Source of the DNA: Alphaproteobacteria bacterium
Lineage (GTDB): Bacteria; Pseudomonadota; Alphaproteobacteria; JAUHZY01
Assembly (NCBI GenBank): GCA_030425825.1
Contig: JAUHZY010000001.1
Location: 1,606,834-1,662,365 of the forward strand
Length of the DNA: 55,532 bases
Direction of reading: 5' to 3'
The stretch's first letter is position 1. Each line of letters starts with the position of its first letter. The position numbers and the translations under genes are program-made. Below, piece by piece: positions 17,852 through 27,002 of the stretch. Under the pieces are notes generated by a model. The model saw nothing but the letters and a program-made list of their open reading frames with translations. It did no database searches and was not told the origin of the DNA.

Positions 17852-18727
17852 ATGAAAGACGCATCTGAAAGCCCGAGTACGGGGCTGACACTTCTTGACA
17901 GCATTAAGCAGAAAGTGTCAGCGTACCTTAAATCTTCTTCTGACTCTTCACAAAATCCTTCTTCTGGCGATGTCATCTATAGTGACGCTTCTGAAAGTGA
18001 AGCGACACTTCTTTTGAATTTGAATAAACTTAGATCGCTTACGGCGGATGAGTTAATGGTTCCACGCGCAGATATTGCAGCTTTTAAGTCAGACGTGAAG
18101 GTTGACAGTGTTTTAAATAAAGTCGTGAAAACACGTCATACACGATACCCTGTCTATAAAGACACGTTGGATGAGGTGATTGGTCTTGTTCATGTCAAAG
18201 ACCTGTTGGGATTTGTGCAGTCAAATCCAACCAAAGCAAAAAAAGAAACAACAATTGCTAAGGTGCCTGGCTTGATGCGTGATATTCCTCATATTTCTCC
18301 TTCGATGCGTGCCTTAGATTTATTGGAAGAAATGCGCCTTAAGAAAGCACATATGGCGTTGGTTGTTGATGAATATGGCGGTGTTGACGGTCTTATTACC
18401 ATCGGTGATTTGTTGGAAGAAGTCGTCGGGGAGTTAGAAAGCTCTTCTCCCAATAGTCTGGAGCCTGTTGCTGTGAAAAATGACGATGGCACCATTACTG
18501 CCGATGCACGCGTTTTACTGGCAGATATTTGTCAAATGATCCAAGTTGACTTGTGTAGCGAAGAAGAACATGACGACATTGACACAATCGGTGGTTTTGT
18601 TTTCAGCTTGGCAGGACATATGCCTTCTCGTGGAGAAATCGTCAAGCATGAAGAAACAGGCATTGAATTCGAGGTCACTGAGGTTGCACCACGTCGCATT
18701 AAAACAATTACTATTTTAGCAAGCTAG
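17852..18727 (+). CDS. corC: CorC/HlyC-type CBS-domain protein
   Basis: Cytosolic CBS-pair protein of the CorC/TlyC group, linked to magnesium/cobalt efflux. A disordered N-terminal region (about 1-50) leads to TADELMVPRADI, two CBS repeats (about 65-195, MALVVDEYGGVDGLIT in the second) and a CorC_HlyC C-terminal domain (about 205-290). No transmembrane segment is present. In many alphaproteobacteria lnt (apolipoprotein N-acyltransferase) follows; here the gene instead ends in a 4-bp CTAG overlap with a convergent glycosylase gene. Confidence 0.92.
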   Translation: MKDASESPSTGLTLLDSIKQKVSAYLKSSSDSSQNPSSGDVIYSDASESEATLLLNLNKLRSLTADELMVPRADIAAFKSDVKVDSVLNKVVKTRHTRYPVYKDTLDEVIGLVHVKDLLGFVQSNPTKAKKETTIAKVPGLMRDIPHISPSMRALDLLEEMRLKKAHMALVVDEYGGVDGLITIGDLLEEVVGELESSSPNSLEPVAVKNDDGTITADARVLLADICQMIQVDLCSEEEHDDIDTIGGFVFSLAGHMPSRGEIVKHEETGIEFEVTEVAPRRIKTITILAS

Positions 18728-19350
18728 ATATTTTTTCGAATTGCGCTGAAAACATCTTCGAACATTTCGGTGGTGAGGCGCCCTGTGTTGGTATTATAGC
18801 GCGAGCAATGATAGCTGTCGATCAGGGTTATTTTTTCATTTAACTGGTGTTGCGCACCATGGCCGAATTTAAAGTCTTTTTGTTTCAGGCCAAATGTTTT
18901 GACCACAGACTGGTGTGATACCAAACCTAAAGATAAAATCATTTTGATGTTTTTCATCGCTTCAATCTCTTTGATCAAGAAGGGGCGACAAGCATTAATT
19001 TCTTGGGCTTCTGGTTTGTTTTGTGGTGGTACACAACGAACAGCATTGGTAATGCGACAGTTCACCATCTTCAGGCCATCTTCAGGGTCTGCTTTATAGG
19101 CGCCTTTTGCAAAGCCGAATTTGATAAGTGTTGGGTATAAAAGATCGCCTGCGTAATCGCCTGTGAAAGGGCGGCCTGAGAAATTGGCTCCTTTCAGCCC
19201 TGGTGCAAGACCAACGACAAGAAGTGATGCTGATAAATCCCCGAAGGAGGGGACGGGAGCATTATGTTTTTCTGGGAACTTTTCTTGATTCTGAATGCGG
19301 AAATCCACAAGGCGCGGACAAAGTGGACAATTTAGAGCAGGATCATGCAT
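18724..19350 (-). CDS. Uracil-DNA glycosylase, family 5 (UDGb)
   Basis: Base-excision repair enzyme removing uracil and possibly hypoxanthine from DNA. The active-site motif GLAPGLKGANFSGRPFTG and the C-terminal SYHCSRYNTNTGRLT match family 5, not family 4 (GEAPG). Four cysteines (C8, C11, C106, C121) are placed to hold an iron-sulfur cluster. Length 208 aa is normal. It is divergent from recA across 83 bp and convergent with corC, sharing the palindrome CTAG that supplies both stop codons. Confidence 0.9.
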   Translation of the reverse strand: MHDPALNCPLCPRLVDFRIQNQEKFPEKHNAPVPSFGDLSASLLVVGLAPGLKGANFSGRPFTGDYAGDLLYPTLIKFGFAKGAYKADPEDGLKMVNCRITNAVRCVPPQNKPEAQEINACRPFLIKEIEAMKNIKMILSLGLVSHQSVVKTFGLKQKDFKFGHGAQHQLNEKITLIDSYHCSRYNTNTGRLTTEMFEDVFSAIRKNI

Positions 19351-19374
19351 GATTTTTCATTCTATACTGGTTTT

Positions 19375-19403
19375 TTAGTTAAAAGTTTCATAAATTATAT
19401 AAC
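19375..19403 (+). promoter_or_regulatory. Possible recA promoter
   Basis: A good -10 hexamer TATAAC at 19398-19403 lies 17 bp after a weak -35 TTAGTT (19375-19380), about 30 bp before the recA start. No GTTC-N7-GTTC or GAAC-N7-GAAC LexA box and no CTGT-N8-ACAG box can be seen between 19351 and 19433. Confidence 0.3.
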
Positions 19404-19433
19404 CTATTTAATCGAAATGAAACGAGGAAAAAA

Positions 19434-20504
19434 ATGGATAAGCAAAAAGCACTTGATGCAGCCCTTAGTCAAATTGAACGCGCCTTCGGTAAAGGCTCTG
19501 TGATGCGCCTTGGTCAAGGTGAAACAGCTGTTGAAGTAGAATCAATTTCAACAGGGTCGCTTGGTTTAGATATCGCTTTGGGTATAGGCGGTCTTCCAAA
19601 AGGCAGAATTGTTGAAGTTTACGGCCCAGAAAGCTCAGGGAAAACAACATTGGCACTGCATGTTGTTGCGGAAGCTCAGAAAGCGGGTGGTACATGTGCT
19701 TTTGTTGATGCTGAGCATGCACTTGACCCTGCTTATGCTCGTAAGCTTGGTGTGAATTTGGAAGAGCTTCTTATTTCTCAACCTGATACGGGTGAGCAGT
19801 CGCTTGAAATTACAGATACATTAGTGCGTTCGGGTGCGGTAGATGTGTTGGTTGTTGATTCTGTCGCTGCACTTGTGCCGAAGGCTGAACTTGAAGGTGA
19901 CATGGGAGATTCTCATATGGGTCTTCAAGCACGCTTGATGTCACAAGCTTTGAGAAAATTAACAGGGTCGATTTCGCGTTCAAACTGTTTGGTTATTTTC
20001 ATTAACCAAATCAGATCGAAAATTGGCGTTATGTTTGGTAGTCCAGAAACAACAACAGGTGGAAATGCATTGAAATTCTATGCATCTGTTCGTTTGGATA
20101 TTCGTCGTATTGGGGCGATTAAAAACAAAACAGATATTGTTGGGAATGAAACGAAAGTTAAGGTTGTTAAAAATAAAATGGCCCCTCCTTTCAAGATTGT
20201 CACTTTTGATATTATGTATGGTGAAGGCATCTCAAAAGAAGGTGAAATCATCGACCTTGGTATTGAAGCAGGCCTTGTTGAAAAGTCTGGTGCTTGGTTC
20301 TCTTATGGGACAGAGCGTATTGGGCAAGGGCGTGAAAAAGTGAAACAATACCTGAAAGACAACCCCAAAGTTTCTCAAGAAATCGAAGATGCGATTCGCT
20401 CTCAATCAGGGCTGCTTGCTGAGGCAATGTTGAATGACACAACGTCTAAGAAAGAAGCCGAAGAAGTTGAAGAAGGGGGCGTCGAGGAAGAGGCTTCGGC
20501 ATAA
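19434..20504 (+). CDS. recA: Recombinase RecA
   Basis: DNA strand-exchange ATPase for homologous recombination and SOS coprotease activity. Walker [12 protein letters not shown], the [10 protein letters not shown] segment, Walker [11 protein letters not shown] and [13 protein letters not shown]-like L2 region ([12 protein letters not shown]) are all present. The 356 residues end in an acidic tail. The ribosome-binding site is GAGG about 8 nt before the ATG. ubiG begins 2 bp after its stop, so the two are probably cotranscribed. Confidence 0.98.
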   Translation: MDKQKALDAALSQIERAFGKGSVMRLGQGETAVEVESISTGSLGLDIALGIGGLPKGRIVEVYGPESSGKTTLALHVVAEAQKAGGTCAFVDAEHALDPAYARKLGVNLEELLISQPDTGEQSLEITDTLVRSGAVDVLVVDSVAALVPKAELEGDMGDSHMGLQARLMSQALRKLTGSISRSNCLVIFINQIRSKIGVMFGSPETTTGGNALKFYASVRLDIRRIGAIKNKTDIVGNETKVKVVKNKMAPPFKIVTFDIMYGEGISKEGEIIDLGIEAGLVEKSGAWFSYGTERIGQGREKVKQYLKDNPKVSQEIEDAIRSQSGLLAEAMLNDTTSKKEAEEVEEGGVEEEASA

Positions 20505-20506
20505 AA

Positions 20507-21229
20507 ATGCACTCAATTGATCGCGGTGAAGTTGAACATTTCTCAACACTTTCAGACAAGTGGTGGGATGAGAGTGGCCCCTTGTGGACATTACATCGAC
20601 TTAACCCTTTGCGCCTGACTTATATTCGTGATCATTTGGTGCGTCATTTTGGTGAGCGTGCTTTAAAGAAACTAAAAGTTTTGGATGTTGGGTGCGGTGC
20701 TGGTATTTTATGCGAGCCACTAGCACGTATGGGCATGGATGTGACAGGTCTTGATGTTGTTGAAGAAAACATTAAAGCTGCAAAAACACATGCGCAAGCG
20801 CAAGGCTTAGATATCACATATTATTGTCAGCCTGTTGAAGAGCACTTGGAAGAAAATGCAGAAAAATATGATGTCGTTCTGGCTATGGAAGTTATTGAGC
20901 ATGTTAGAAGCCCCGATGTGTTTGTCCAAAACCTTGCAAAAACGGCAAAGCCAAACGGGATTGTTTTGGGATCAACAATTAATCGCACGATTCCTTCTTT
21001 TTTGAAGGCAATTCTTATGGGGGAATATATTTTAAAATTAATCCCCAAGGGGACGCATGAATGGTATAAATTTATAACACCTGATGAATTTTCAGCCTTT
21101 TTGTTACAGGCAAAACTAAAGACCATTGAAACGCTTGGGTTTGATTTTTCACCTTTTTCAAAAGAATTTCGTTTTTCTGCAAATAAGAAGACAAACTACT
21201 TTATCGCAGCAACAAAGGATAAAAAATGA
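20507..21229 (+). CDS. ubiG: Ubiquinone biosynthesis O-methyltransferase UbiG
   Basis: SAM-dependent enzyme performing both O-methylations in ubiquinone synthesis. EVEHFSTLSDKWWDESG and PLWTLHRLNPLRL are the family N-terminal signature; LDVGCGAGILCEPLARMG is the SAM-binding motif; LAMEVIEHV follows. Length 240 aa. It lies between recA (2 bp) and gpmI (4-bp ATGA overlap). A ubiquinone pathway agrees with an aerobic respiratory cell, as do the ccm genes. Confidence 0.94.
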   Translation: MHSIDRGEVEHFSTLSDKWWDESGPLWTLHRLNPLRLTYIRDHLVRHFGERALKKLKVLDVGCGAGILCEPLARMGMDVTGLDVVEENIKAAKTHAQAQGLDITYYCQPVEEHLEENAEKYDVVLAMEVIEHVRSPDVFVQNLAKTAKPNGIVLGSTINRTIPSFLKAILMGEYILKLIPKGTHEWYKFITPDEFSAFLLQAKLKTIETLGFDFSPFSKEFRFSANKKTNYFIAATKDKK

Positions 21230-22743
21230 CAACAGTCTTGTGTATTCTGGATGGGTGGGGGCATCGTGAAGAGACCCATGGAAATGCTATCCATGCTGCT
21301 CGCACACCAAATTGGGACCGTTTTTTGTCTCATTATCCTCATGCTACACTTGAAACATCAGGTGAATATGTTGGGCTGCCTGATGGGCAGATGGGGAACT
21401 CTGAAGTGGGGCATATGAATCTAGGTGCAGGGCGTGTTGTTATGCAAGACCTTCCGCGTATTGATGCTGCTTTTCAGGGCGAGGATGTAGAAAACATACC
21501 GTCTTTAAAGCGTTTTATAGAAAGCCTTAAAAAGACAGGCGGTGTTGCGCACCTTATGGGGTTACTTTCCCCTGGCGGCGTGCATTCGCATCAAAACCAC
21601 ATTATTGGCATGGCAAATATTATTTCTGCACAGGGTATTGAGGTGAAAATACATGGTTTTCTTGATGGGCGTGATGTGCCACCGAAAAGTGCGAAGCCTT
21701 ATTTAGAAGAGTTTATATCTGCTTTGCCAGAAACTGCTGAATTGGTTTCAATTGCGGGGCGTTTTTATGCGATGGATCGCGATAAAAGATGGGATCGTGT
21801 TCAGGCTGCTTATCAAACAATGGTGAACGCTTATGGCGAGGTTGTCATCGATTTTTTTCCTGCCATAGATCTTTCTTATGAAGAAGGTATTACAGATGAA
21901 TTTGTCGTACCAAAATTTGTGAATGGTTATCAAGGCATGCAAGATGGTGATGGTTTGATGATGTGTAATTTCCGTGCAGATCGCGCGCGCCAAATTCTAA
22001 GCGCCTTTGTTGATGAAGATTTTGAGGGTTTCAAACGTTCTAAAAAAGTGAATTTTTCGGCTGTGTTAGGGATGGTTGAGTATTCACAAGATTTAGCAAA
22101 TAAAATGGATGTTTTGTTTCCGCCTCTTTCAATTGAAATGACATTAGGTGAAGTTATCTCTCAGCAAAACAAGAAGCAATTGCGTATTGCGGAGACTGAG
22201 AAATACGCACATGTCACTTTCTTTTTTAATGGTGGTGCAGAAATAGAATTCACAGGTGAAGAACGTATTCTAGTGCCATCACCTAATGTAAAAACATACG
22301 ATCTGAAGCCTGAAATGTCTGCATCTGAACTAACAGAGAAGCTTGTTGAGGCGATTTCAAGTAAGAAATTTGACCTGATTGTTGTCAATTATGCAAATGG
22401 TGACATGGTTGGACATACAGGTGACTTTGATGCTGCAATCAAAGCTGTTGAAACATTAGATGGCTGTTTAGGCCGTTTGGAAGAAGCTGTGTTGGGTGTG
22501 GATGGAGAAATGCTTGTCACAGCTGATCATGGAAATGTGGAAGAGATGATCGCACATGATGGTGGGGTTCAAACCTCTCATAGCTGTGGCCCTGTTCCGA
22601 TTGTTAGTATAGGAAAGAATGTTGCTGCCAGAAAACTTCTTAAAGGAAGCTTATCAGATGTCGCGCCAACAATTCTGGAAATAATGGGTATAGCTCAGCC
22701 AAAACAAATGACTGGGAAATCACTCTTGAAGGTAAATATGTGA
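21226..22743 (+). CDS. gpmI: 2,3-bisphosphoglycerate-independent phosphoglycerate mutase
   Basis: Manganese-dependent glycolytic/gluconeogenic enzyme interconverting 3- and 2-phosphoglycerate. The N-terminal metal site CILDGWG, phospho-serine motif GNSEVGHMNLGAGR, FLDGRDVPP, the NYANGDMVGHTG metal motif and VTADHGNVEEM are all present. Length 505 aa is standard for the iPGM family. It opens the common alphaproteobacterial block gpmI-envC-ctpA-polysaccharide deacetylase-rppH, all tightly packed here. Confidence 0.96.
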   Translation: MTTVLCILDGWGHREETHGNAIHAARTPNWDRFLSHYPHATLETSGEYVGLPDGQMGNSEVGHMNLGAGRVVMQDLPRIDAAFQGEDVENIPSLKRFIESLKKTGGVAHLMGLLSPGGVHSHQNHIIGMANIISAQGIEVKIHGFLDGRDVPPKSAKPYLEEFISALPETAELVSIAGRFYAMDRDKRWDRVQAAYQTMVNAYGEVVIDFFPAIDLSYEEGITDEFVVPKFVNGYQGMQDGDGLMMCNFRADRARQILSAFVDEDFEGFKRSKKVNFSAVLGMVEYSQDLANKMDVLFPPLSIEMTLGEVISQQNKKQLRIAETEKYAHVTFFFNGGAEIEFTGEERILVPSPNVKTYDLKPEMSASELTEKLVEAISSKKFDLIVVNYANGDMVGHTGDFDAAIKAVETLDGCLGRLEEAVLGVDGEMLVTADHGNVEEMIAHDGGVQTSHSCGPVPIVSIGKNVAARKLLKGSLSDVAPTILEIMGIAQPKQMTGKSLLKVNM

Positions 22744-23870
22744 TGCGGTTTCTTTCTTTTTTTCTTGTTTTATTGGTGTTGTCTTCCCCTTTATCTGCTG
22801 CGAAGAAGAAGCCATCAGAAGAGTTAAAAAAAGTTGAGACGACACTTAAAAAAAGACAAGCCCTACAGAAGGATCTTAGGCAAAAGAGTCAAAGTTTAGA
22901 AAAAGAAATTGAAACACTTCAAAAACGTATGGCTTCTTTAGCCGGCACGATTCAGCGTCAAGAAGAGCTGTTAAACCGCCTTGATGACGTTATGGGGCCT
23001 TTGAATGAAAAGCTACAATCAGAAGAAAAAAGACTCAACGAAAAGCGCAGTGAAATGATAGTTTTAGTTGCAGCCTTGCAAAGGCTAGCCCTGCAGCCTC
23101 CTGAGACAATTCTTATTTCACCACAACCGCTTAATGAGGCAACAAAAGTAGGCGTTCTGTTAAAAACAGCAGTGCAGCAAGTTGAAGAAACTACATCAAA
23201 AATTGCAAATCGTATTGAGAAAATAGCTTATCTTCGTGAAGAAGTGGAAAAGAAGAAAAAGTACCAAGAAGAACTTTTTAGTAATATCCAATCTGAGAAA
23301 AGTAAGCTCCAAGAACTTTCTAAGAAAAAAGGATCTTTGCGGCAGAACACGCTTAATGAAGTAAAAGGCCTGGCGCGTGAAATTAGTAAGTTGGCAAATG
23401 AAGCCTCTTCTTTGAAAGAGTTGATGGCGAAACTAGAAAGAAAAAAGCGTCGTGCAAAAACGAAAGCGCAGATAAAAGAATCTGCAAAGTCGTTTAAAAA
23501 AAGGAGAGGTAAATTAAAACTTCCTGCTAAAGGAAGCGTCATTGCTAAGTTTAAGTCAGAAGATAAATATGGGCATCATATCAAGGGTATTAAGTTAAAA
23601 ACACGTGCCAAGTCACAAGTTGTCATTCCTTATAGCGGAGATGTTATGTATGAAGGTAACTTTCGTGGGTATGGTAAAATGATGATCGTTGATCATGGCG
23701 GTGGATATATCACACTTTTAGCTGGACTTGATCGCCTAGATCGTGAGATAGGAGAAAGTCTTGTTTCTGGCGAGCCGATTGGTATTATGGGAGCAGGTAA
23801 TCCTATTCTCTACATCGAACTTCGCCATAATGGGCGACCTATCGATCCGTTGAAATGGTATCGGAAATAA
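22743..23870 (+). CDS. envC: EnvC-like murein hydrolase activator
   Basis: Periplasmic activator of septal amidases needed for daughter-cell separation. A signal peptide (RFLSFFLVLLVLSSPLSAA) is followed by a long coiled coil (about residues 25-250) and a LytM/M23 domain (about 265-375). The catalytic histidine position reads LYIELRH instead of the LHFEVR-type H-x-H, so the peptidase is degenerate, as in EnvC. A GTG at 22740 adds one residue; ATG at 22743, overlapping the gpmI stop in TGATG, is more likely. Confidence 0.88.
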   Translation: MRFLSFFLVLLVLSSPLSAAKKKPSEELKKVETTLKKRQALQKDLRQKSQSLEKEIETLQKRMASLAGTIQRQEELLNRLDDVMGPLNEKLQSEEKRLNEKRSEMIVLVAALQRLALQPPETILISPQPLNEATKVGVLLKTAVQQVEETTSKIANRIEKIAYLREEVEKKKKYQEELFSNIQSEKSKLQELSKKKGSLRQNTLNEVKGLAREISKLANEASSLKELMAKLERKKRRAKTKAQIKESAKSFKKRRGKLKLPAKGSVIAKFKSEDKYGHHIKGIKLKTRAKSQVVIPYSGDVMYEGNFRGYGKMMIVDHGGGYITLLAGLDRLDREIGESLVSGEPIGIMGAGNPILYIELRHNGRPIDPLKWYRK

Positions 23871-23882
23871 GGAATTGATAAA

Positions 23883-25220
23883 ATGATAACAAAGATTTTT
23901 CAAAAAGCGACACTCGTCATTGTCTTGCTTTTGGGTGTTATAATTGGCGGCGTTATAACGATTGCAACGCAAGAAGTTGAGGCCCAAGTTAATACAGAAA
24001 AGACATATCAGCAGCTAAACTTGTTTGGAGAAGTTTTTGATCGTGTCCGTAAGTATTATGTTGAAAAAGAAGAAGATGAGAAGCTGATAGAAAATGCATT
24101 AAATGGCATGTTGTCTGCCTTGGATCCTCATTCTGGTTATTTAAACAAAAAGTCTTTTGAAGACATGCGCCTACAAACACGTGGTAAGTTTGGAGGTCTT
24201 GGTATTGAAGTAACAATGGAAAATGGCTTGGTAAAAGTTGTTTCTCCAATTGATGATACACCTGCCGCGCGTGCTGGTCTTAAGACGGGCGACCTTATTT
24301 CTCATATTGATGACAAGCCTATCATTGGAATGACGTTAAGCGATGCTGTTGATAAAATGCGCGGTAAACCAAAAACAAAAATTAAACTGACAATTCGTCG
24401 TAAGGATGTTGATCCTTTTGACGTGACGATTGTCAGAGATGTCATCACGATCAAGGCAGTAAAATGGAACCTTGAGGACGATAATATTGGCTATATTCGT
24501 ATAACAACATTTAACGAGCAAACAGAGAAAAGTTTGAAAGAAGCCATAAAAGAGTTCCAGGAAAAAACGAAAGGTAAAATGATTGGTATCGTTATTGACC
24601 TTAGAAATAACCCTGGTGGTCTTTTGGACCAAGCTGTTGCAGTGTCTGATGCTTTTTTGAATAAAGGCGAAATTGTTTCAACACGTGGGCGCCAAAAAGA
24701 TGATGGACAACGCTTTAATGCAAGATCAGGTGACTTGTTGGATGGCTTGCCAATCATTGTATTGATTAATGAAGGATCTGCCTCGGCTTCCGAGATTGTT
24801 GCAGGTGCATTGCAAGATCACCATCGTGCCATTCTTGTTGGTACAAAGAGCTTTGGGAAAGGTTCTGTTCAAACAATTATTCCTTTGCCTGGTCATGGGG
24901 CGATGCGTCTCACAACAGCGCGTTATTACACGCCGTCTGGAAGGTCAATTCAAGCAGAGGGTATTGTTCCTGACATTAAAGTGCAGCAAGCAGATCTAAA
25001 AATTGTTGAGCGTGCACATATTGTTCGTGAAAAAGATCTAAATGGTGCGCTGAAAAACACAGATAAATCACTTAGTGGCAGTGGTGATGAAAAACATAAA
25101 GGTGGTGATAAAGAAGCAGATAAAAAACAAGATTACCAGAAGGATCGTGCGCTTGATTTGCTGAGAGGTATTGTCCTTTATAAATCCTTTGGCCACTTAT
25201 CAGCTGGAGAGCAGAAATAG
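23883..25220 (+). CDS. ctpA: Carboxy-terminal processing peptidase CtpA (S41)
   Basis: Periplasmic serine protease that trims or degrades envelope proteins such as cell-wall hydrolases. A signal anchor (about 8-28), a PDZ domain (about 100-185) and the S41 protease domain are visible. The catalytic pair is S301 in EGSASASEI and K326 in SFGKGSVQ. A low-complexity charged segment (about 388-420) precedes the C-terminus. The gene sits between envC and the polysaccharide deacetylase, a conserved envelope-remodelling neighbourhood. Confidence 0.94.
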   Translation: MITKIFQKATLVIVLLLGVIIGGVITIATQEVEAQVNTEKTYQQLNLFGEVFDRVRKYYVEKEEDEKLIENALNGMLSALDPHSGYLNKKSFEDMRLQTRGKFGGLGIEVTMENGLVKVVSPIDDTPAARAGLKTGDLISHIDDKPIIGMTLSDAVDKMRGKPKTKIKLTIRRKDVDPFDVTIVRDVITIKAVKWNLEDDNIGYIRITTFNEQTEKSLKEAIKEFQEKTKGKMIGIVIDLRNNPGGLLDQAVAVSDAFLNKGEIVSTRGRQKDDGQRFNARSGDLLDGLPIIVLINEGSASASEIVAGALQDHHRAILVGTKSFGKGSVQTIIPLPGHGAMRLTTARYYTPSGRSIQAEGIVPDIKVQQADLKIVERAHIVREKDLNGALKNTDKSLSGSGDEKHKGGDKEADKKQDYQKDRALDLLRGIVLYKSFGHLSAGEQK

Positions 25221-26095
25221 TGAAGTTCTTAATACGTATCCTGACAATTCTTTTTGCATTTTTGTCCTTGGTCGTTTTGGGGCTAATCGTACGTGTTGAC
25301 CTTGTTGGATCAGATAGCCCTATTTTGATGACAACTGTTTCAGAAGTTCCAATGCTAGCGGAGGATGGAGACGAGACAAGCTCTGAAGAAGAAAAGGCAG
25401 AAAAAGATGATCAAGACACTAGTCCTGAGGAGGTTGAAAAAGAGGTGGAAGTAGAGCTTCCTATCGTTCCTGAGGAAGTGAAAGAAAAGAATCTATCAGT
25501 TATTCTTGTTGGTGGTGGTACAGATTATTATCTGACTTTGCAGGCGATTCGTGATATGCCTGCAGCTGTCGCTATTTCTTTAACGCCTTATGGTAAAAGG
25601 CTTGCTGTTTATTCGAAAGCGGCCCTTTTGAAAAAGCATACTGTTTTGTTAGAAATTCCTATCGAACAGCATGATGCGACATCAGTTAAGAACGATATGC
25701 CAGAATCTATAGCGCTCCAGAAGCTAAGGGAGGTTCTTTCAAAGTTTGAGGGTTATTCAGGTGTGACAAGCCTTTCACTACACAAACTTACAAATAAGAA
25801 GCTTGTGGATGCAGTGCTGCGCGAGTTCGAAGAAAGGCAGCTAATTGTCTTTGATAATACAAATATTCAGGAAAAATCTTCACTAGAAAAATTGCCTCGC
25901 ATTACTTTTGTAGATAAGACTTTGAATGAAAAAACTGCAGAAACAGTCGAAGGCCTCGTCGCAATTGAGGATCTTTTTAAGGATAAAGAGCATGTCGTTG
26001 TGATGTTGCCTATGAGTAAAGTTATTTTAGAAAACCTTAAAAACTGGTTTGATAGTTTTAAGGTGAAAAACATCAACCTTGTGCCAGCTTCATGA
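25220..26095 (+). CDS. Divergent polysaccharide deacetylase family protein, GTG start
   Basis: Membrane-anchored periplasmic protein of the divergent polysaccharide deacetylase (DUF610) family; its substrate is not established. An N-terminal membrane helix (about 5-26) leads to an acidic linker (about 48-85) and a domain with LSVILVGGGTD, AISLTPYGKR and VLLEIPIEQHD. The usual G-V-x-N-Y-M-G motif is replaced by GVTSLSLHK, so it is unusually divergent even for this family. The GTG start at 25220 overlaps the ctpA stop by one base; the 3' end overlaps rppH by ATGA. Confidence 0.8.
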   Translation: MKFLIRILTILFAFLSLVVLGLIVRVDLVGSDSPILMTTVSEVPMLAEDGDETSSEEEKAEKDDQDTSPEEVEKEVEVELPIVPEEVKEKNLSVILVGGGTDYYLTLQAIRDMPAAVAISLTPYGKRLAVYSKAALLKKHTVLLEIPIEQHDATSVKNDMPESIALQKLREVLSKFEGYSGVTSLSLHKLTNKKLVDAVLREFEERQLIVFDNTNIQEKSSLEKLPRITFVDKTLNEKTAETVEGLVAIEDLFKDKEHVVVMLPMSKVILENLKNWFDSFKVKNINLVPAS

Positions 26096-26574
26096 CTTTA
26101 TCATCAGATCTTCCTTATCGTAAAGGTGTGGGTATTATTTTAGTTAATCCCGCTAATCTTGTTTTTGTAGGGCGTCGCCTTGACCAGATTGGACGTGATG
26201 GCGAACATGCTTGGCAAATGCCACAAGGTGGAATTGACGAGGGCGAAGACCCACGACAAACAGCATTTCGTGAGTTAGAAGAAGAAACAGGTGTGAAGAA
26301 TGCTGAATTTGTCGCAGAGACAGATGGTTGGTTAGCCTATGATTTACCAGATAACTTAGTAGGCCATGTTTGGCGCGGTAAATATCGCGGTCAAAAACAA
26401 AAATGGTTTTTGATGAAGCACCTTGGATCTGATGAAGAGATTAATATTGATACTGAAATTCCAGAATTCCGAGAGTGGAAGTGGGAAAGTTTTCATGCGA
26501 TGCCAGACCTTGTTGTTCCTTTCAAGCGTGACCTGTATCTTCAAATTATTGATGCGTTCGAAGCTTATTTCTAG
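26092..26574 (+). CDS. rppH: RNA pyrophosphohydrolase RppH
   Basis: Nudix hydrolase that removes pyrophosphate from mRNA 5' ends to trigger decay. The Nudix box is complete (GGIDEGEDPRQTAFRELEEE, then TG). YRKGVGIILVN at the N-terminus and WQMPQGGID are typical of RppH. Length 160 aa. The start is coupled to the deacetylase gene by ATGA, and the stop interlocks with the convergent DUF192 gene in a CTAG palindrome at 26571-26574. Confidence 0.95.
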   Translation: MTLSSDLPYRKGVGIILVNPANLVFVGRRLDQIGRDGEHAWQMPQGGIDEGEDPRQTAFRELEEETGVKNAEFVAETDGWLAYDLPDNLVGHVWRGKYRGQKQKWFLMKHLGSDEEINIDTEIPEFREWKWESFHAMPDLVVPFKRDLYLQIIDAFEAYF

Positions 26575-27002
26575 TTTCTGAATATATTGTGTTCTATATG
26601 GTCGCCAACTTTAATCCCTAAAGCGTCACTCGTTCCTGCGTTCACTTCTAGAACAGCAAGCACAGCCTGACCTGATGAAATTGTTTTTTCAGAGAAGGGA
26701 GTGGTGTTCTTCTCAATGCGTGTTATGACGCCATCTTCACGGATAAAGATCATATCTAGGGAAAGATATGTATTTTTCATCCACATGGTAACGTGGCGTG
26801 GCTTGCGATAGTCAAAAAGCATACCTGCATTTGGCGCAAGTGTTTTGCGAAACATAAGGCCTTTGCGCATGTCATCATGCTTACGTACAATTTCAACACT
26901 AATTTTTTGAGGTGCTTTTTCTGTGTGAATGATAACATAATTTCTTTCACCACCGCATGCAATAAGTAGAAAGAGAAGAGAAATGCTTAGAAAGCGTGTC
27001 AT
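26571..27002 (-). CDS. DUF192 lipoprotein
   Basis: Small exported protein of the DUF192 family, whose function is unknown. A lipoprotein signal peptide ends in LLFLLIACGG. The DUF192 core includes RKGLMFRKTLAPNAGMLF, MWMKNTYLSLDMIFI and VLEVNAGT. The frame extends to 27044, but the ATG at 27002, overlapping the fliP stop by ATGA, starts the signal peptide correctly. It is the last gene of the tsaC-fliO-fliP run, in the place where fliQ might be expected. Confidence 0.86.
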   Translation of the reverse strand: MTRFLSISLLFLLIACGGERNYVIIHTEKAPQKISVEIVRKHDDMRKGLMFRKTLAPNAGMLFDYRKPRHVTMWMKNTYLSLDMIFIREDGVITRIEKNTTPFSEKTISSGQAVLAVLEVNAGTSDALGIKVGDHIEHNIFRN

